The notes: generated by a model not told the origin, from the letters alone. Counted from the first letter of the stretch, positions 17,641-26,107 are shown. The stretch is DNA of 64,000 nucleotides from Chryseobacterium lathyri (GCF_030812195.1 NZ_JAUSSF010000001.1:558001-622000), one strand, 5' to 3'. Made by a program: numbers and translations.

Positions 17641-18054
17641 TTATACCTGTTCCGAATAATTGATTACAGCTATTTTCCTGTCAGCAGGTCTGAAATACCA
17701 TGAAATAATAACTAAAATCAGCAATAACAGAGCCGGAAAAGTTCTTCCAAAAGTATCTCCCACAATGATATGAGAAATGAGTGCTCCTGACATTACAAAG
17801 AAAAATCCGGCATAGGCCCATTCTTTAAGCAGTGGGCGTTTTGGGATTAGTATAGCAATAACGCCCAGAATTTTCCATACTCCGATAATCATCATCAGGT
17901 AAGCGGGATAGCCGAGATTGGTAAAGTTTTTGAGCTCATCCTCATTTTTCATAAGCTGGACAATAGCTGTAGATACCATGCCCAATGCCATCCAGATCGT
18001 GAAGATCCAGTAGATGATCTTTTTTCTTTTTTGAGATTTGTTCTGTGTTTCCAT
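17641..18054 (-). CDS. DoxX-like membrane protein
   Basis: From the METQNK start at 18054 the protein has 137 residues and four hydrophobic segments. The motif LGYPAYLMMIIGVWKILGVI is characteristic of DoxX-like proteins. The longer in-frame start at 18114 overlaps the preceding YdeI-type gene and lacks support. DoxX-like, SRPBCC and YdeI genes often travel together behind ArsR regulators, as here. Confidence 0.83.
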   Translation of the reverse strand: METQNKSQKRKKIIYWIFTIWMALGMVSTAIVQLMKNEDELKNFTNLGYPAYLMMIIGVWKILGVIAILIPKRPLLKEWAYAGFFFVMSGALISHIIVGDTFGRTFPALLLLILVIISWYFRPADRKIAVINYSEQV

Positions 18055-18071
18055 AAAATAGTTTTTGAATA

Positions 18072-18650
18072 TTAATCGTTTAATCCTATTCCGTCCATTA
18101 TTTGTGGGATGCATTTTTCAATACGGGCTTCACGGGTTGTGGACTGTTTTGCAGAGGAAAAGTGGAGCAGGTAGGCTCTTTGTCTTCCTGGAGTCAGTGC
18201 TTTGAAAGCTTCCTGTAAGGCCAGGTTCTGATCCAGTTTATTCTGAAACTCTTCGGCCATTTCAAACTCTTTTGTTTTTTTCATTTCCACTTTAGCACCT
18301 GATTCTTCAATTTCTACTGCTTCAAACATATAACTGCGAAGAACCTGCTCCAAATCATTGATCTGTGCTGCATCAGTAAAACGGATCTGTCTTGCAGCCT
18401 GTACGTTTTTAGACTGCTGGATCAAAATATGATCGGGATCTTTCATCAAAGTACCTTTAAAGAAAAGCAGGGCACAATATTCTTTAAAACCATGGATCAG
18501 GAAAATATTTTTCCCTTCGTAGGTATAGCAGGGACAGCCCCACTTTAAATCTTCTACAAGCTCGGTGCTGAGGGCAATGGTTCTTAATTTTTCAAATTCT
18601 TCCTGCCATTGGCCGGCATTTTCGAAGAAAAAATTAACTTTTGGATTCAT
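18072..18650 (-). CDS. YdeI/DUF1801-type protein
   Basis: The start is set at MNPKVNFFF (18650); upstream in-frame ATGs have no counterpart in the family. The 192-residue protein has the DUF1801-like core (LKWGCPCYTYEGKNIFLIHG, ALLFFKGTLMKDP) and the C-terminal YdeI helix (FEMAEEFQNKLDQN, LTPGRQRAYLLHFSSAKQ). Function is unresolved. It is the third gene of the ArsR-led operon. Confidence 0.83.
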   Translation of the reverse strand: MNPKVNFFFENAGQWQEEFEKLRTIALSTELVEDLKWGCPCYTYEGKNIFLIHGFKEYCALLFFKGTLMKDPDHILIQQSKNVQAARQIRFTDAAQINDLEQVLRSYMFEAVEIEESGAKVEMKKTKEFEMAEEFQNKLDQNLALQEAFKALTPGRQRAYLLHFSSAKQSTTREARIEKCIPQIMDGIGLND

Positions 18651-18737
18651 GATGGTGAGTGTTTTGAGTTTGAGATTTTTAATGTAAGAGTAGGAGAGCA
18701 TATCAATTCCTAGCATCTGATATCTGAAAGCTTACAT

Positions 18738-19199
18738 CTAATTTCTAAAATATTCCTGAAGTCGGTTATGAGCCATATTAAGCCCCTGTGCAAAAGGTAG
18801 TTTCAGCATTTGGTCTCTGAAATCAACAGATTTATAAACTGTATGGATGGTAATTTTGCTGGTACTGTCTGTGATTTTCTCAAATTCTAAAAATTCGATC
18901 TGAACAGGAAAGGGGGTATTTTCCATCTGGAAAGTCCTTGTGATCTTGTGTTCAGGAATAAATTCATGGATTGTTCCGTTAGCACTAAAAACTACATCGC
19001 CCTGAGGACTGGATGTCTGAAACTGATAGCTTCCATGCGGCCTGTTCTCCATTTTCAGGACTTTGGTGCCCATCCATTGTTCAAAAATTTCCGGTTCAGT
19101 GTAGGCTTTGAAAAGAAGTTCAACCGGAAGATCGAATTCCCTGATGATAAATATTTCCTGTTTGCCATCTTCAGCGTGAATTTTTGTTTTTAATTCCAT
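18738..19199 (-). CDS. SRPBCC (AHSA1-like) domain protein
   Basis: The 153-residue protein has the START/SRPBCC pattern: FIIREFDLPVELLFKAYTEP at the start, FEQWMG, a central GSYQFQT, and a long C-terminal helix (MLKLPFAQGLNMAHNRLQEY). Such proteins bind hydrophobic ligands in a helix-grip fold. It follows the ArsR-family gene by 43 bp in the same operon. Confidence 0.87.
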   Translation of the reverse strand: MELKTKIHAEDGKQEIFIIREFDLPVELLFKAYTEPEIFEQWMGTKVLKMENRPHGSYQFQTSSPQGDVVFSANGTIHEFIPEHKITRTFQMENTPFPVQIEFLEFEKITDSTSKITIHTVYKSVDFRDQMLKLPFAQGLNMAHNRLQEYFRN

Positions 19200-19242
19200 G
19201 ATTTTGAGTATTTTAGTATTTTGAAGAAATAGGAATTGATTA

Positions 19243-19563
19243 TCATTTATTGCTATAGGTTTTCATGATGCTTTCTAGCTTGTTGAATCTGTCGTCCCAC
19301 ATCCTGCGGAAAGGTTCTATAAAATCGGCTATTTCTTTCATTTTATTGGGATTAAGGTGATAGATAATTTCTCGTCCGTTCTGTTCAGATCTCAATAATT
19401 CACATTCTGTAAGAATTTGTAGATGTTTGGAAACGGTAGGTCTTGCGGTATCGAAATTGGAAGCGATAGCACCGGCGGTCATAGACTGTGCTGCAACCAG
19501 CATCAGGATAGATCTTCTGGTAGGGTCTGCTATTGCCTGAAATACATCTCTTCTTAAATTCAT
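19243..19563 (-). CDS. ArsR-family winged-helix regulator
   Basis: The 106-residue protein begins [17 protein letters not shown], the usual opening of ArsR repressors of the SRPBCC-linked group, followed by the recognition region [18 protein letters not shown] and the wing [14 protein letters not shown]. No ArsR-type Cys metal site is visible, so the signal is probably not arsenic. It heads a five-gene operon and probably represses it through the direct repeats in its promoter. Confidence 0.88.
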   Translation of the reverse strand: MNLRRDVFQAIADPTRRSILMLVAAQSMTAGAIASNFDTARPTVSKHLQILTECELLRSEQNGREIIYHLNPNKMKEIADFIEPFRRMWDDRFNKLESIMKTYSNK

Positions 19564-19568
19564 TGTGT

Positions 19569-19608
19569 AGTTATTTGACTACAAATTTAAATGAAGTTAT
19601 TTGACTAC
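19569..19608 (-). promoter_or_regulatory. Two 14-bp direct repeats flanking the -7 box of the ArsR operon
   Basis: AGTTATTTGACTAC occurs at 19569-19582 and again, identical, at 19595-19608 (26 bp apart). The minus-strand -7 element TAAATTTG (19582-19589) lies between the copies and touches the proximal one. The start codon is 6 bp beyond. This is a good candidate operator for autoregulation. Confidence 0.7.
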
Positions 19609-19817
19609 GCAAGTTTTTTTGTGAGAAATTAATCAATCTTGTCCTGAATAAAATTCTGACCTACCCAAATCGTTCCTTTAGGTATAGACAATGGCTTTGA
19701 AAAAATCAATAGACTATACAAAATATTAATTTATCATTATTATATCCATAATGTAGTATATTTATGTTTAATTTTTAATTTTAATTAAATCTTTTAATTT
19801 TTATCAAAATAAATTAA

Positions 19818-19825
19818 TATATTTG
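19818..19825 (+). promoter_or_regulatory. -7 promoter element TATATTTG of the terpene synthase gene
   Basis: Exact TAnnTTTG match 22 bp before the first ATG. A transcript starting about 7 bp downstream would have a leader of roughly 15 bases, so the ATG at 19847 is usable; the next in-frame ATG is at 19865. Confidence 0.55.
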
Positions 19826-19846
19826 GATTAATACTAAACCAAAATC

Positions 19847-20974
19847 ATGAACCAAATAATTAATATGAAAAGTCCAATTCGGTTTTATTTAAGAGAGTTT
19901 TACGAACCTTTTGAAATAAAATGTAGCCCGCTTTATAATGAAGAAATGAAAGATGAACTAATCAACTGGGCTTTGGACAAAGGGAATTTTAAAACTCGTG
20001 AAGCAGCAATACATAGTACTGAATGTAATATAGTATATTGGGCTGCTCTATGTTTTCCTTTTACGAAAAATTTAGAAAGATTTTGTATTGTCAGTAAGTA
20101 TTTTCAAGTCTATTGTATCAATGATGACCATGCTGATGAACCTTGGGGGGATGGAGGTGAAAATGTTGAAACTGGGAAAAAATACTGGGAAGGGGCTATT
20201 AAACTTTTAGAAACACTAAGAGATAACACACCGTGGCATAGAAAGTTTATGCGGAACATTTTAATGAAAACAGTCACCAGCCCTTATCAGCGGGCTACTT
20301 TTGAGTATATGAAAAAAATACTTAAAACTCAGTCTCCCGCTGCCCGAAACAGATATATTAACCGTTTTAAAGAATATATGGAAAGTGCTTCTATACAAAT
20401 TCAGATGCGAGGGAAAGAAAAAGATCTGGATATTGAGACTTATAAAGCATATCGTATCAATAGTTTAGCGTCTATACCTTGTACATTGATGATAGAATAT
20501 TTGTATGAAGTAGAAATGACAGATGAGGAATATTATCATCCCAAAGTACAGGAACTTGAAGGATTATGTACGTGGCAGGTAGCTTTAGTTAATGATTTGT
20601 TCTCTTTATTTAAGGAAGCAAAGGAAGGTGTATTGGAAAATGTAAATAATATTATTGCCATTTTGGTAAGTAATGGTAAAATGGAGATACAAGAAGCTGT
20701 AGAAGAAGTATGTAGTCAAATTGAATGGACACATCGTGAGTATATAAGGGTGAGAGATATTTGGTATAACAGTGGAGAGAACATTTCTAATTCTATTCAA
20801 ACATTCATTAATGGGATGGAATATTATATGTCAGGAAATGTTTATTGGCATCGTCAAAGTAAAAGGTACCACGGTAAAAACTGGGAAGGAATAATTACGA
20901 CAGGATTTATGGAATGGAGTCCTGAGGGAACAATTTATCATGAAGATAGCGGTAATAGTCCAGAAATAATATAG
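19847..20974 (+). CDS. Class I terpene synthase (terpene cyclase)
   Basis: The 375-residue protein has both metal-binding motifs of class I terpene cyclases: the Asp-rich DDHAD at residues 93-97 and the NSE-type NDLFSLFKE at 249-257. A C-terminal RY pair (340-341) and an upstream Arg (RINSLASIP) fit the pyrophosphate sensor. These enzymes ionise and cyclise prenyl diphosphates. Length is normal. The gene stands alone, with no P450, methyltransferase or prenyltransferase beside it, and is AT-richer than the genes to its left. The product cannot be predicted. Confidence 0.9.
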   Translation: MNQIINMKSPIRFYLREFYEPFEIKCSPLYNEEMKDELINWALDKGNFKTREAAIHSTECNIVYWAALCFPFTKNLERFCIVSKYFQVYCINDDHADEPWGDGGENVETGKKYWEGAIKLLETLRDNTPWHRKFMRNILMKTVTSPYQRATFEYMKKILKTQSPAARNRYINRFKEYMESASIQIQMRGKEKDLDIETYKAYRINSLASIPCTLMIEYLYEVEMTDEEYYHPKVQELEGLCTWQVALVNDLFSLFKEAKEGVLENVNNIIAILVSNGKMEIQEAVEEVCSQIEWTHREYIRVRDIWYNSGENISNSIQTFINGMEYYMSGNVYWHRQSKRYHGKNWEGIITTGFMEWSPEGTIYHEDSGNSPEII

Positions 20975-21068
20975 CCTTTTCCGCAGATTTTAAGGATTAA
21001 AGCGGATTGAGAATGTATGGAGATCTGCAACATCTGCCGGATTTGCGAAAGATATTAACTTATTGCCC

Positions 21069-21464
21069 TTACATATGGAATACATTAAACTTATGCCCAT
21101 CAGGATCTGCGAAGACAAAACCATAATAATTGTTTCCGAAGCTTTCAGGTTCTGAAACAATGATACCGCCGGCTTGTACGACTTCCTGGGCCCACAGATC
21201 GGCCTGTGCTATGCTTTCTGCTGACAGGGTGAAGATGATTTCGTTGGGACTCTGTGCATCGCTGAATTTTACATTTTTGACATTGGCTTCCAGTATTTCT
21301 TTAAGGAAAAAGTGAATGATAAATTCATTTTCACCGAAGAAAAAGCTGACCAGTTCATTAGATGAGTTAGGATTATTAGGCTTGAATCCGAGTTCTGTAT
21401 AGAATTTTTGGGTACGCTCAAGGTTGGTTACCCCAAGATTCGCCCAGATCATTTTAGGTTTCAT
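21069..21464 (-). CDS. VOC (glyoxalase/bleomycin-resistance) family protein
   Basis: The 131-residue protein has the VOC pattern: IWANLGVTNLERTQKFYTEL at the start and GFVFADPDGHKFNVFHM at the end, with a middle strand ending NEIIFTLS. VOC proteins are metal-dependent lyases, dioxygenases or drug-binding proteins. The group resembles small glyoxalase-like lactoylglutathione-lyase relatives of unknown substrate. It is monocistronic. Confidence 0.85.
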   Translation of the reverse strand: MKPKMIWANLGVTNLERTQKFYTELGFKPNNPNSSNELVSFFFGENEFIIHFFLKEILEANVKNVKFSDAQSPNEIIFTLSAESIAQADLWAQEVVQAGGIIVSEPESFGNNYYGFVFADPDGHKFNVFHM

Positions 21465-21801
21465 ATTATTCTATTTTTGGTTAGAATAAAGGTATTGATT
21501 TTTAAAACAACGGGTATTATTAAGAAGAGTTCTCAGAATCTGTTAAAGAATAATCTAGCAGGAAAATTTGAAAATAACGGAATCTGAAGAGGTTATACTT
21601 CTGTCTTTTTGGAATATTTTTTTTGTCCTATAATTTATATTATGTTAAATTTATCTTGCTAACCATCACAATTGTTTTGCTGTGATACGTTTAGTTTTTT
21701 GAATAGGTCAACCTGTATAGTTGTTTTGTTTCATTGGATTTTTACTCTATTTTTCTCAGTAATAATATAAATTGCTTTGAAGCCTTTTTTCGTGAGCTTC
21801 C
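21465..21801. other. 337-bp gap at the edge of the AT-rich RiPP island
   Basis: No gene recognised. The sequence becomes clearly AT-richer toward the GLPGLI gene. It includes the 3' trailer of the RiPP operon and the upstream region of the VOC gene. No strong terminator hairpin was seen after the GLPGLI gene. Confidence 0.4.
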
Positions 21802-22623
21802 TCATGGATACTGGACGGCATCTGATAGTTCAATAGGGTTATTATTTTGTTTTATTATTTCCTGTTTATTTTTTGCTAATTCGTTCCAATTAATGTTTTT
21901 AACTTCATTTCCTTTTTCATCAACAAAATTCATTTTTATTTTTCCCATTTTGGCTTCTTTGTAAGGATCAAGATAATTATTTAAATATATTTTATTAAGC
22001 TGATCCCCATTAACCTTTATAATATTATGATTTCTGAAATCGACTCCATCATATGGGTCAAAAAAAATTTTAAATAACTTATTTAAAAAAAAGTCATAGT
22101 TACCTTTATCATCATACATCCAAACAATTAAACCAGGTAACCCTTTAAATAAAAAAGGACCTTCAGAAATAGGAATATCTTGTGTAAACCATGCCGTCCA
22201 TTGTCGATTTTTATATTTCAATGTTGCCTGCTGGCATTCATATCCTCCTATTTTTTTTTTTCCTGAAGCTATTTTCCACTCTAAATGAGGTATTTCAGTT
22301 GTTACTTCGTAAACATCTACGAGTAAACGATAATATTTTTTTAAAGTGTTATTGTTTTTAACTACAGCATTATTAAAATTTATAGAAAAGGATTGTGGCT
22401 TTGCCCCACTATTTCTAATTGAATCACTCTTATATAGGTTTTCAGCATAAAAACGAGACGAATTTGTATCATAAATATCTAAAAACATGATGTTTTCTTT
22501 AGTGGCAGTTTGAGTAGAATCGGGTTTACTCTTTACACTATAAGCAACCCTAATATTCTGGGCTATTAATATATTAATGGTACAAAATAAAATTAAAGTA
22601 TTAATTAAAGTCTTTGAAATCAT
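21802..22623 (-). CDS. GLPGLI family protein
   Basis: The 273-residue protein has a signal peptide (about 1-21, ...INILIAQ) and the family motif FKGLPGLIV in a C-terminal half, preceded by GYECQQATLKYKNRQWTAWF. GLPGLI proteins are Bacteroidota exported proteins of unknown activity. They frequently accompany graspetide (grasp-with-spasm) loci. Here the start codon lies 23 bp inside the 3' end of the SPASM maturase gene, so it is the final gene of the RiPP operon. Confidence 0.9.
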   Translation of the reverse strand: MISKTLINTLILFCTINILIAQNIRVAYSVKSKPDSTQTATKENIMFLDIYDTNSSRFYAENLYKSDSIRNSGAKPQSFSINFNNAVVKNNNTLKKYYRLLVDVYEVTTEIPHLEWKIASGKKKIGGYECQQATLKYKNRQWTAWFTQDIPISEGPFLFKGLPGLIVWMYDDKGNYDFFLNKLFKIFFDPYDGVDFRNHNIIKVNGDQLNKIYLNNYLDPYKEAKMGKIKMNFVDEKGNEVKNINWNELAKNKQEIIKQNNNPIELSDAVQYP

Positions 22624-23635
22624 AATATTTTATTGCTTTTTTCTTTAAAGGATTTTTACTCCAATCTTCCCATATACCAATGTATGGATCATAGCCACAT
22701 TTTAACGGTTTTGAAAAAATATTTTCGGGGTCTTCTCTATATACACGACAATCTGTACAAAAATACCTGTATTCACAATCTTTACAGATTTCTACTTGGT
22801 CTTTAGTAATAAGTCTTTCTTTTTCTTTATGAACTTTTGACAATAAGGTTTCTACAGAAACATTATTTATATTGTCTAAAGTTTTTTGAGTAGAAGGACA
22901 ATTTTTTAAAATACCGTCATTAGATATAAATAATTTCCCGTACAAACAATTATTAACAGTTTTGCTTTTAGAAATATTCTTAATATCATTCAAGAAATAA
23001 TCTTCACTAATTATACCACAATTTTTAGGGTTAGTTAAGTTTTTTTCATAGTAAATTATTGTGAATAATTGCTCATTATCAATAATAGATTTATTTTCAT
23101 GAGCATTATAAAAATAAACTGTCATAATTCTAGAATTTTTCGCCAATAAGTCAATAACTTTTTTATTATGGGATAATTCGAGATATGGTAGTAAAACTTC
23201 TACGGTTCTTATAGATGAAAGCTCAAGCAAGGATAAAATTTCTTTAAGTTTTGAAAAAGAAAATTCTAAGAATCTAATTTGGATAAAGCTTGCAGAAAGA
23301 TCTTCTATGATTTTGTATACTTTCTTTACATCAAAATTATCTTCAATTCTATGTTCTATAATTACCTCATTTATTTTACTTGCTGACCGCCATTTAAATT
23401 GTTTCCGTAACATTTTTGAAGAATAATTACTCTTAGTAGTTCCAAACCCTTCCTCCTCAAAAAAAGAAATTATTTCTAATAAATGATCTTCTACAGGAAA
23501 ATAATACTCATCAATAAACAAGTTATAATAATCTGTAATATCCAATATTTTATTGAAATGAAAATCACAGAGAAGAATATTTTTAGCTCCTTTAATGATA
23601 AAGCAGTCCTGATACAATTCAAAATATTGTTTCAT
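22601..23635 (-). CDS. gwsS: Grasp-with-spasm SPASM-domain peptide maturase
   Basis: The 344-residue protein has a degenerate, radical-SAM-like N-terminal region with no CxxxCxxC cluster motif. It ends with a SPASM-type cysteine cluster from about residue 230: NCLYGK, DGILKNCPS, then CKDCEYRYFCTDCRVY and a last Cys in PLKCGYDP. That combination defines the partner protein of the grasp-with-spasm system. It overlaps the preceding 64-residue ORF as ATGA and the following GLPGLI gene by 23 bp. Its likely role is to assist or position the ATP-grasp ligase on the precursor. Confidence 0.87.
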   Translation of the reverse strand: MKQYFELYQDCFIIKGAKNILLCDFHFNKILDITDYYNLFIDEYYFPVEDHLLEIISFFEEEGFGTTKSNYSSKMLRKQFKWRSASKINEVIIEHRIEDNFDVKKVYKIIEDLSASFIQIRFLEFSFSKLKEILSLLELSSIRTVEVLLPYLELSHNKKVIDLLAKNSRIMTVYFYNAHENKSIIDNEQLFTIIYYEKNLTNPKNCGIISEDYFLNDIKNISKSKTVNNCLYGKLFISNDGILKNCPSTQKTLDNINNVSVETLLSKVHKEKERLITKDQVEICKDCEYRYFCTDCRVYREDPENIFSKPLKCGYDPYIGIWEDWSKNPLKKKAIKYYDFKDFN

Positions 23636-23826
23636 TTTTCAAATAATTTTAAATTTATAAAAGGAGTACAAACCTTGTCATAAACTTTTACTCTATAACC
23701 TATTGAGTTGTATTTATGGGATATTATGCTTTTTTGTTCTTTTTTAGATATAAATTCTTTCAATTTCTCTGCGAATTCATCGTCTAAAATGAAATGCATT
23801 AATGTTATGTATTTTTTATGTTGCAT
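23632..23826 (-). CDS. Small unknown protein of the RiPP operon (64 aa)
   Basis: The gene overlaps the ATP-grasp gene by 22 bp at its start and the SPASM gene by an ATGA at its end. This double overlap is strong evidence for a real, coupled gene. The peptide is basic and helical at first (FAEKLKEFISKKEQKS), then beta-like (GYRVKVYDK), ending CTPFINLKLFEK, with one Cys. I recognise no family. It could be a leader-recognition or accessory subunit. It could also be a detached piece of a larger maturase, but the flanking proteins look complete. Confidence 0.65.
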   Translation of the reverse strand: MQHKKYITLMHFILDDEFAEKLKEFISKKEQKSIISHKYNSIGYRVKVYDKVCTPFINLKLFEK

Positions 23827-24776
23827 TGTTTGAGCATTTTTTTTAAAGCAAGCGCAATTTCTATTTCTAGATAAGTATTGTTAAATACAGAATGGTATGT
23901 AAATTGACCTACCGGATTTACTTCTAAAAAGATGTGTTCGTTTTCGTTAGTTACAATTAGATCTATAGACGCACAATTTAAATTCATCGATTCTAAAAGA
24001 TTTTTTAATTTATTTTCGATTGCACTTGGAAGACTATAAATTTCAAATCTACATTCTTCATTAGCAACAGAAATTCGATGATCTACATTTGAATTATCAG
24101 TAGTGATAATTTTTGTTGAAAAAAACTTTCCTAACAAATAAAATGACCTAACTTCAAAGTTCCTTACAATTTTTTGCTGTAATAATGCAGGTTTAAAAAA
24201 CTCGGGAATATTATTAAGCTTATTATTTACAGAAGTAGTTTGCATTGAAAGTATCTTGTTTCCAGATTTAAAATTCATTCCACTTACAATTGGTTTTGTA
24301 ATAAGTTCTTTGTCTTCAGCTATTAAAATTTCAATTGCTTTTTTATTATTAATAATATGAGTTTTAGGAATTGAAAGGCCATGACTTTGGGCGATTTTCA
24401 TCTGTATAAGTTTGTTTTCAGTAATAAATGAAGGATCAGTAAGCCAAGTAACATTCCTTCTTTTTAACTCAAATAACAAATAATCTCTTAAAGCTCTGGA
24501 TTCAGTCAAATTATATTCAATCAAAGAGAAATATAAATTTTTTCTAATATCCGTTTTTTGACTTTCTCGTAAAGCATATGGATATCTCCTAAACCAAACT
24601 ACTTTAAAGGCATCAATTGGATATTTTCCAATAAATATTGTATTTTTATTAAAATCAATATTTAATACATCATAAATATTATCATTTAGGACAAAAAAAG
24701 GAACTTTATAAGCAGTTAGCCAATTGGCAACCTGTTCTGTTGGTTGATCTCCAGATTTTGATATAATTAAGATCAT
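23805..24776 (-). CDS. gwsG: Grasp-with-spasm ATP-grasp peptide ligase (graspetide type)
   Basis: The 323-residue protein begins ILIISKSGDQPTEQVANWL and has VVWFRRYPYAL near residue 58, both typical of the graspetide ATP-grasp family. Later come FITENKLIQMKIAQSHGL, ITKPIVSGM (ATP-binding lysine region), and IDLIVTNENEHIFLEVNPVGQF with the Mg-binding Glu/Asn pair. Such ligases join side-chain carboxylates of Asp/Glu to Ser, Thr or Lys of a precursor peptide to form ester or amide rings. It follows a lipoprotein gene by 7 bp and is the core enzyme of this operon. Confidence 0.9.
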   Translation of the reverse strand: MILIISKSGDQPTEQVANWLTAYKVPFFVLNDNIYDVLNIDFNKNTIFIGKYPIDAFKVVWFRRYPYALRESQKTDIRKNLYFSLIEYNLTESRALRDYLLFELKRRNVTWLTDPSFITENKLIQMKIAQSHGLSIPKTHIINNKKAIEILIAEDKELITKPIVSGMNFKSGNKILSMQTTSVNNKLNNIPEFFKPALLQQKIVRNFEVRSFYLLGKFFSTKIITTDNSNVDHRISVANEECRFEIYSLPSAIENKLKNLLESMNLNCASIDLIVTNENEHIFLEVNPVGQFTYHSVFNNTYLEIEIALALKKMLKQCNIKNT

Positions 24777-24783
24777 GATTTAA

Positions 24784-25233
24784 TTAATTCACACATTTAA
24801 AATTATCCAAATAGAACTGCCTAGTTTCTTTGTGCCCTTCCTTAGAAATTTTAAATGATAAAACTAAATTTCCACATTTTATACTTTTAGTAATAATTTT
24901 TTCTGATTCTTTTATTGGTGGAACATCTTTGTCATGAATCATTAATGCACAATCATAAGTTTTGGATGTAGAATTCTGTAAATAAAATAGTTTCTCTCCT
25001 TTAAATTTATGAATAGGTGTGTTCAATCCACTTCTAATGGAATCAAATTGTTTTTTATTTTGCGCCATTTTGAAATTTCCAAAAATTAACATAGTTACTT
25101 TAGCAGAGTCGTTTTTAAAACGATAGTAATCACCTTCTGATTCAAAATAATTATATTTTGATAATGAACTATATTTATTTGCACCACAACTATATAATAA
25201 AAAGATTAATATGACAATTATATATTTTTTCAT
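24784..25233 (-). CDS. Predicted lipoprotein of the RiPP operon
   Basis: The 149-residue protein has a lipoprotein signal (MKKYIIVILIFLLYSC, lipidated Cys16). The mature part contains two or three further Cys, including the C-terminal DNFKCVN. I do not recognise its family. It sits between the precursor gene and the ATP-grasp gene, so it may act in export, immunity or anchoring of the peptide; that is inference. Confidence 0.7.
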   Translation of the reverse strand: MKKYIIVILIFLLYSCGANKYSSLSKYNYFESEGDYYRFKNDSAKVTMLIFGNFKMAQNKKQFDSIRSGLNTPIHKFKGEKLFYLQNSTSKTYDCALMIHDKDVPPIKESEKIITKSIKCGNLVLSFKISKEGHKETRQFYLDNFKCVN

Positions 25234-25300
25234 ACGTTTTTAAATATAACTACCTCAGATTTTTATCTGAGGTAGTTATTAAATGTGATTGTTTTACATA

Positions 25301-25501
25301 CTAATAAGGACCGTCATTAGTATCGTCAATTTTCAAGTCGTCCTCAGATTCAAGGCTGTGAGGTTTTGGTACTGTAATTACGATTTCCGGAATTGAATAC
25401 GTAGGAGCTCCTTCTCCTCCAAATACTTTTTTGCCAAATGTTTTTGTAAAATTGCCTAGCCCTTTTGCTGCAAGATTCTTGATAGATTTTTCTTTTTTCA
25501 T
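25301..25501 (-). CDS. Putative graspetide precursor peptide
   Basis: The 66-residue peptide has a basic N-terminal leader (MKKEKSIKNLAAKG, ...KKVF) and a Gly-Gly at 28-29. An acidic, Ser/Thr-containing tail follows: SLESEDDLKIDDTNDGPY near 49-66. The possible core therefore holds acceptors Thr34, Ser36, Thr43, Ser49, Ser52 and Thr61 and many Asp/Glu donors, as needed by an ATP-grasp ligase. It is the first gene of the operon. The call is by position and composition; no core repeat is visible, and the motif IPEIVITVP is unexplained. Confidence 0.7.
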   Translation of the reverse strand: MKKEKSIKNLAAKGLGNFTKTFGKKVFGGEGAPTYSIPEIVITVPKPHSLESEDDLKIDDTNDGPY

Positions 25502-25967
25502 AATTGATTTTGTTTAAAGGTTAAAAATATAAAATTTAAATTAAATAACTCTAATTGAGTGTGAGAAATTTATTATGTTAAATTGCTTGTACAAAGGCAT
25601 ATATGATAAGGGACAAAATCCGGTGTATTTTTTTATATACTTGGTATGGGGCGAAAATAAGAAATTATATTTGATAATTTTATAACGTACTTTTCTAATT
25701 TTCAGAAAAAAAACTTGATTTATAAAAAACGAAGAAAACAGTTTCAAACTGGAAGATTGTCTTTAATCAGCAACGACAAGGGCAACAATGCTGCAATTAT
25801 CAATAAAAATTTTCCTGAAGAACTATAAAGAACAGTACGAAAAAGATTGTAAGAAAAAGATAAAAATATAGAGTAACTGAAAAGTGAGATCATTTTTTCA
25901 CGAAAATATATAAAGCCCAAGGGATGAAAGAATAATAAACCATTAAGGTAACAAAAGATTTTTCCAT
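25502..25967. other. 466-bp leader region of the RiPP operon, no gene seen
   Basis: AT-rich DNA between the precursor gene and the small Cys-rich ORF. Open frames on the minus strand (for example from 25747 and 26031) look random. A near -7 element (TGCCTTTG) lies roughly 90 bp before the precursor start, near 25590. Confidence 0.4.
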
Positions 25968-25992
25968 AAAAAAACCGCTCTGAATGAACGGT
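25968..25992 (-). terminator. Rho-independent terminator after the 30-codon ORF
   Basis: On the minus strand ACCG and CGGT (with two further inner pairs) form a stem followed by seven T residues. It lies 22 bp after the stop codon of the 26015-26107 ORF and well before the RiPP precursor gene, so a separate short transcript ends here. Confidence 0.65.
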
Positions 25993-26014
25993 ATACTTTA
26001 TATTCTTACTTGAA

Positions 26015-26107
26015 TTAGCAAGTGGAACCACATGAAAGTACCTGAATGTGTACTACTCCATTGATTACACATTGTATGTTGCATAATATAGTTGTAGCAT
26101 TTAGCAT
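26015..26107 (-). CDS. Possible 30-residue Cys-rich peptide
   Basis: An ATG-initiated frame encodes MLNATTILC...LSCGSTC. The cysteines are at 9, 13, 26 and 30, giving the symmetric spacing C-x3-C-x12-C-x3-C, with Thr/Ser near both ends. It is followed by a terminator (25968-25992) and preceded, 64 bp upstream, by a perfect palindrome (26171-26190). It looks like a short independent transcription unit encoding a small peptide, perhaps a signal or modified peptide. The frame is short and could be chance; the transcript might be a non-coding RNA. Confidence 0.4.
   Translation of the reverse strand: MLNATTILCNIQCVINGVVHIQVLSCGSTC

Noticed and set aside
25541..26031. Two minus-strand open frames (from 25747 and from 26031) upstream of the RiPP precursor
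   Set aside because: They have no family signature or translation context and their composition is that of AT-rich noncoding DNA. The second runs through the terminator at 25968-25992.
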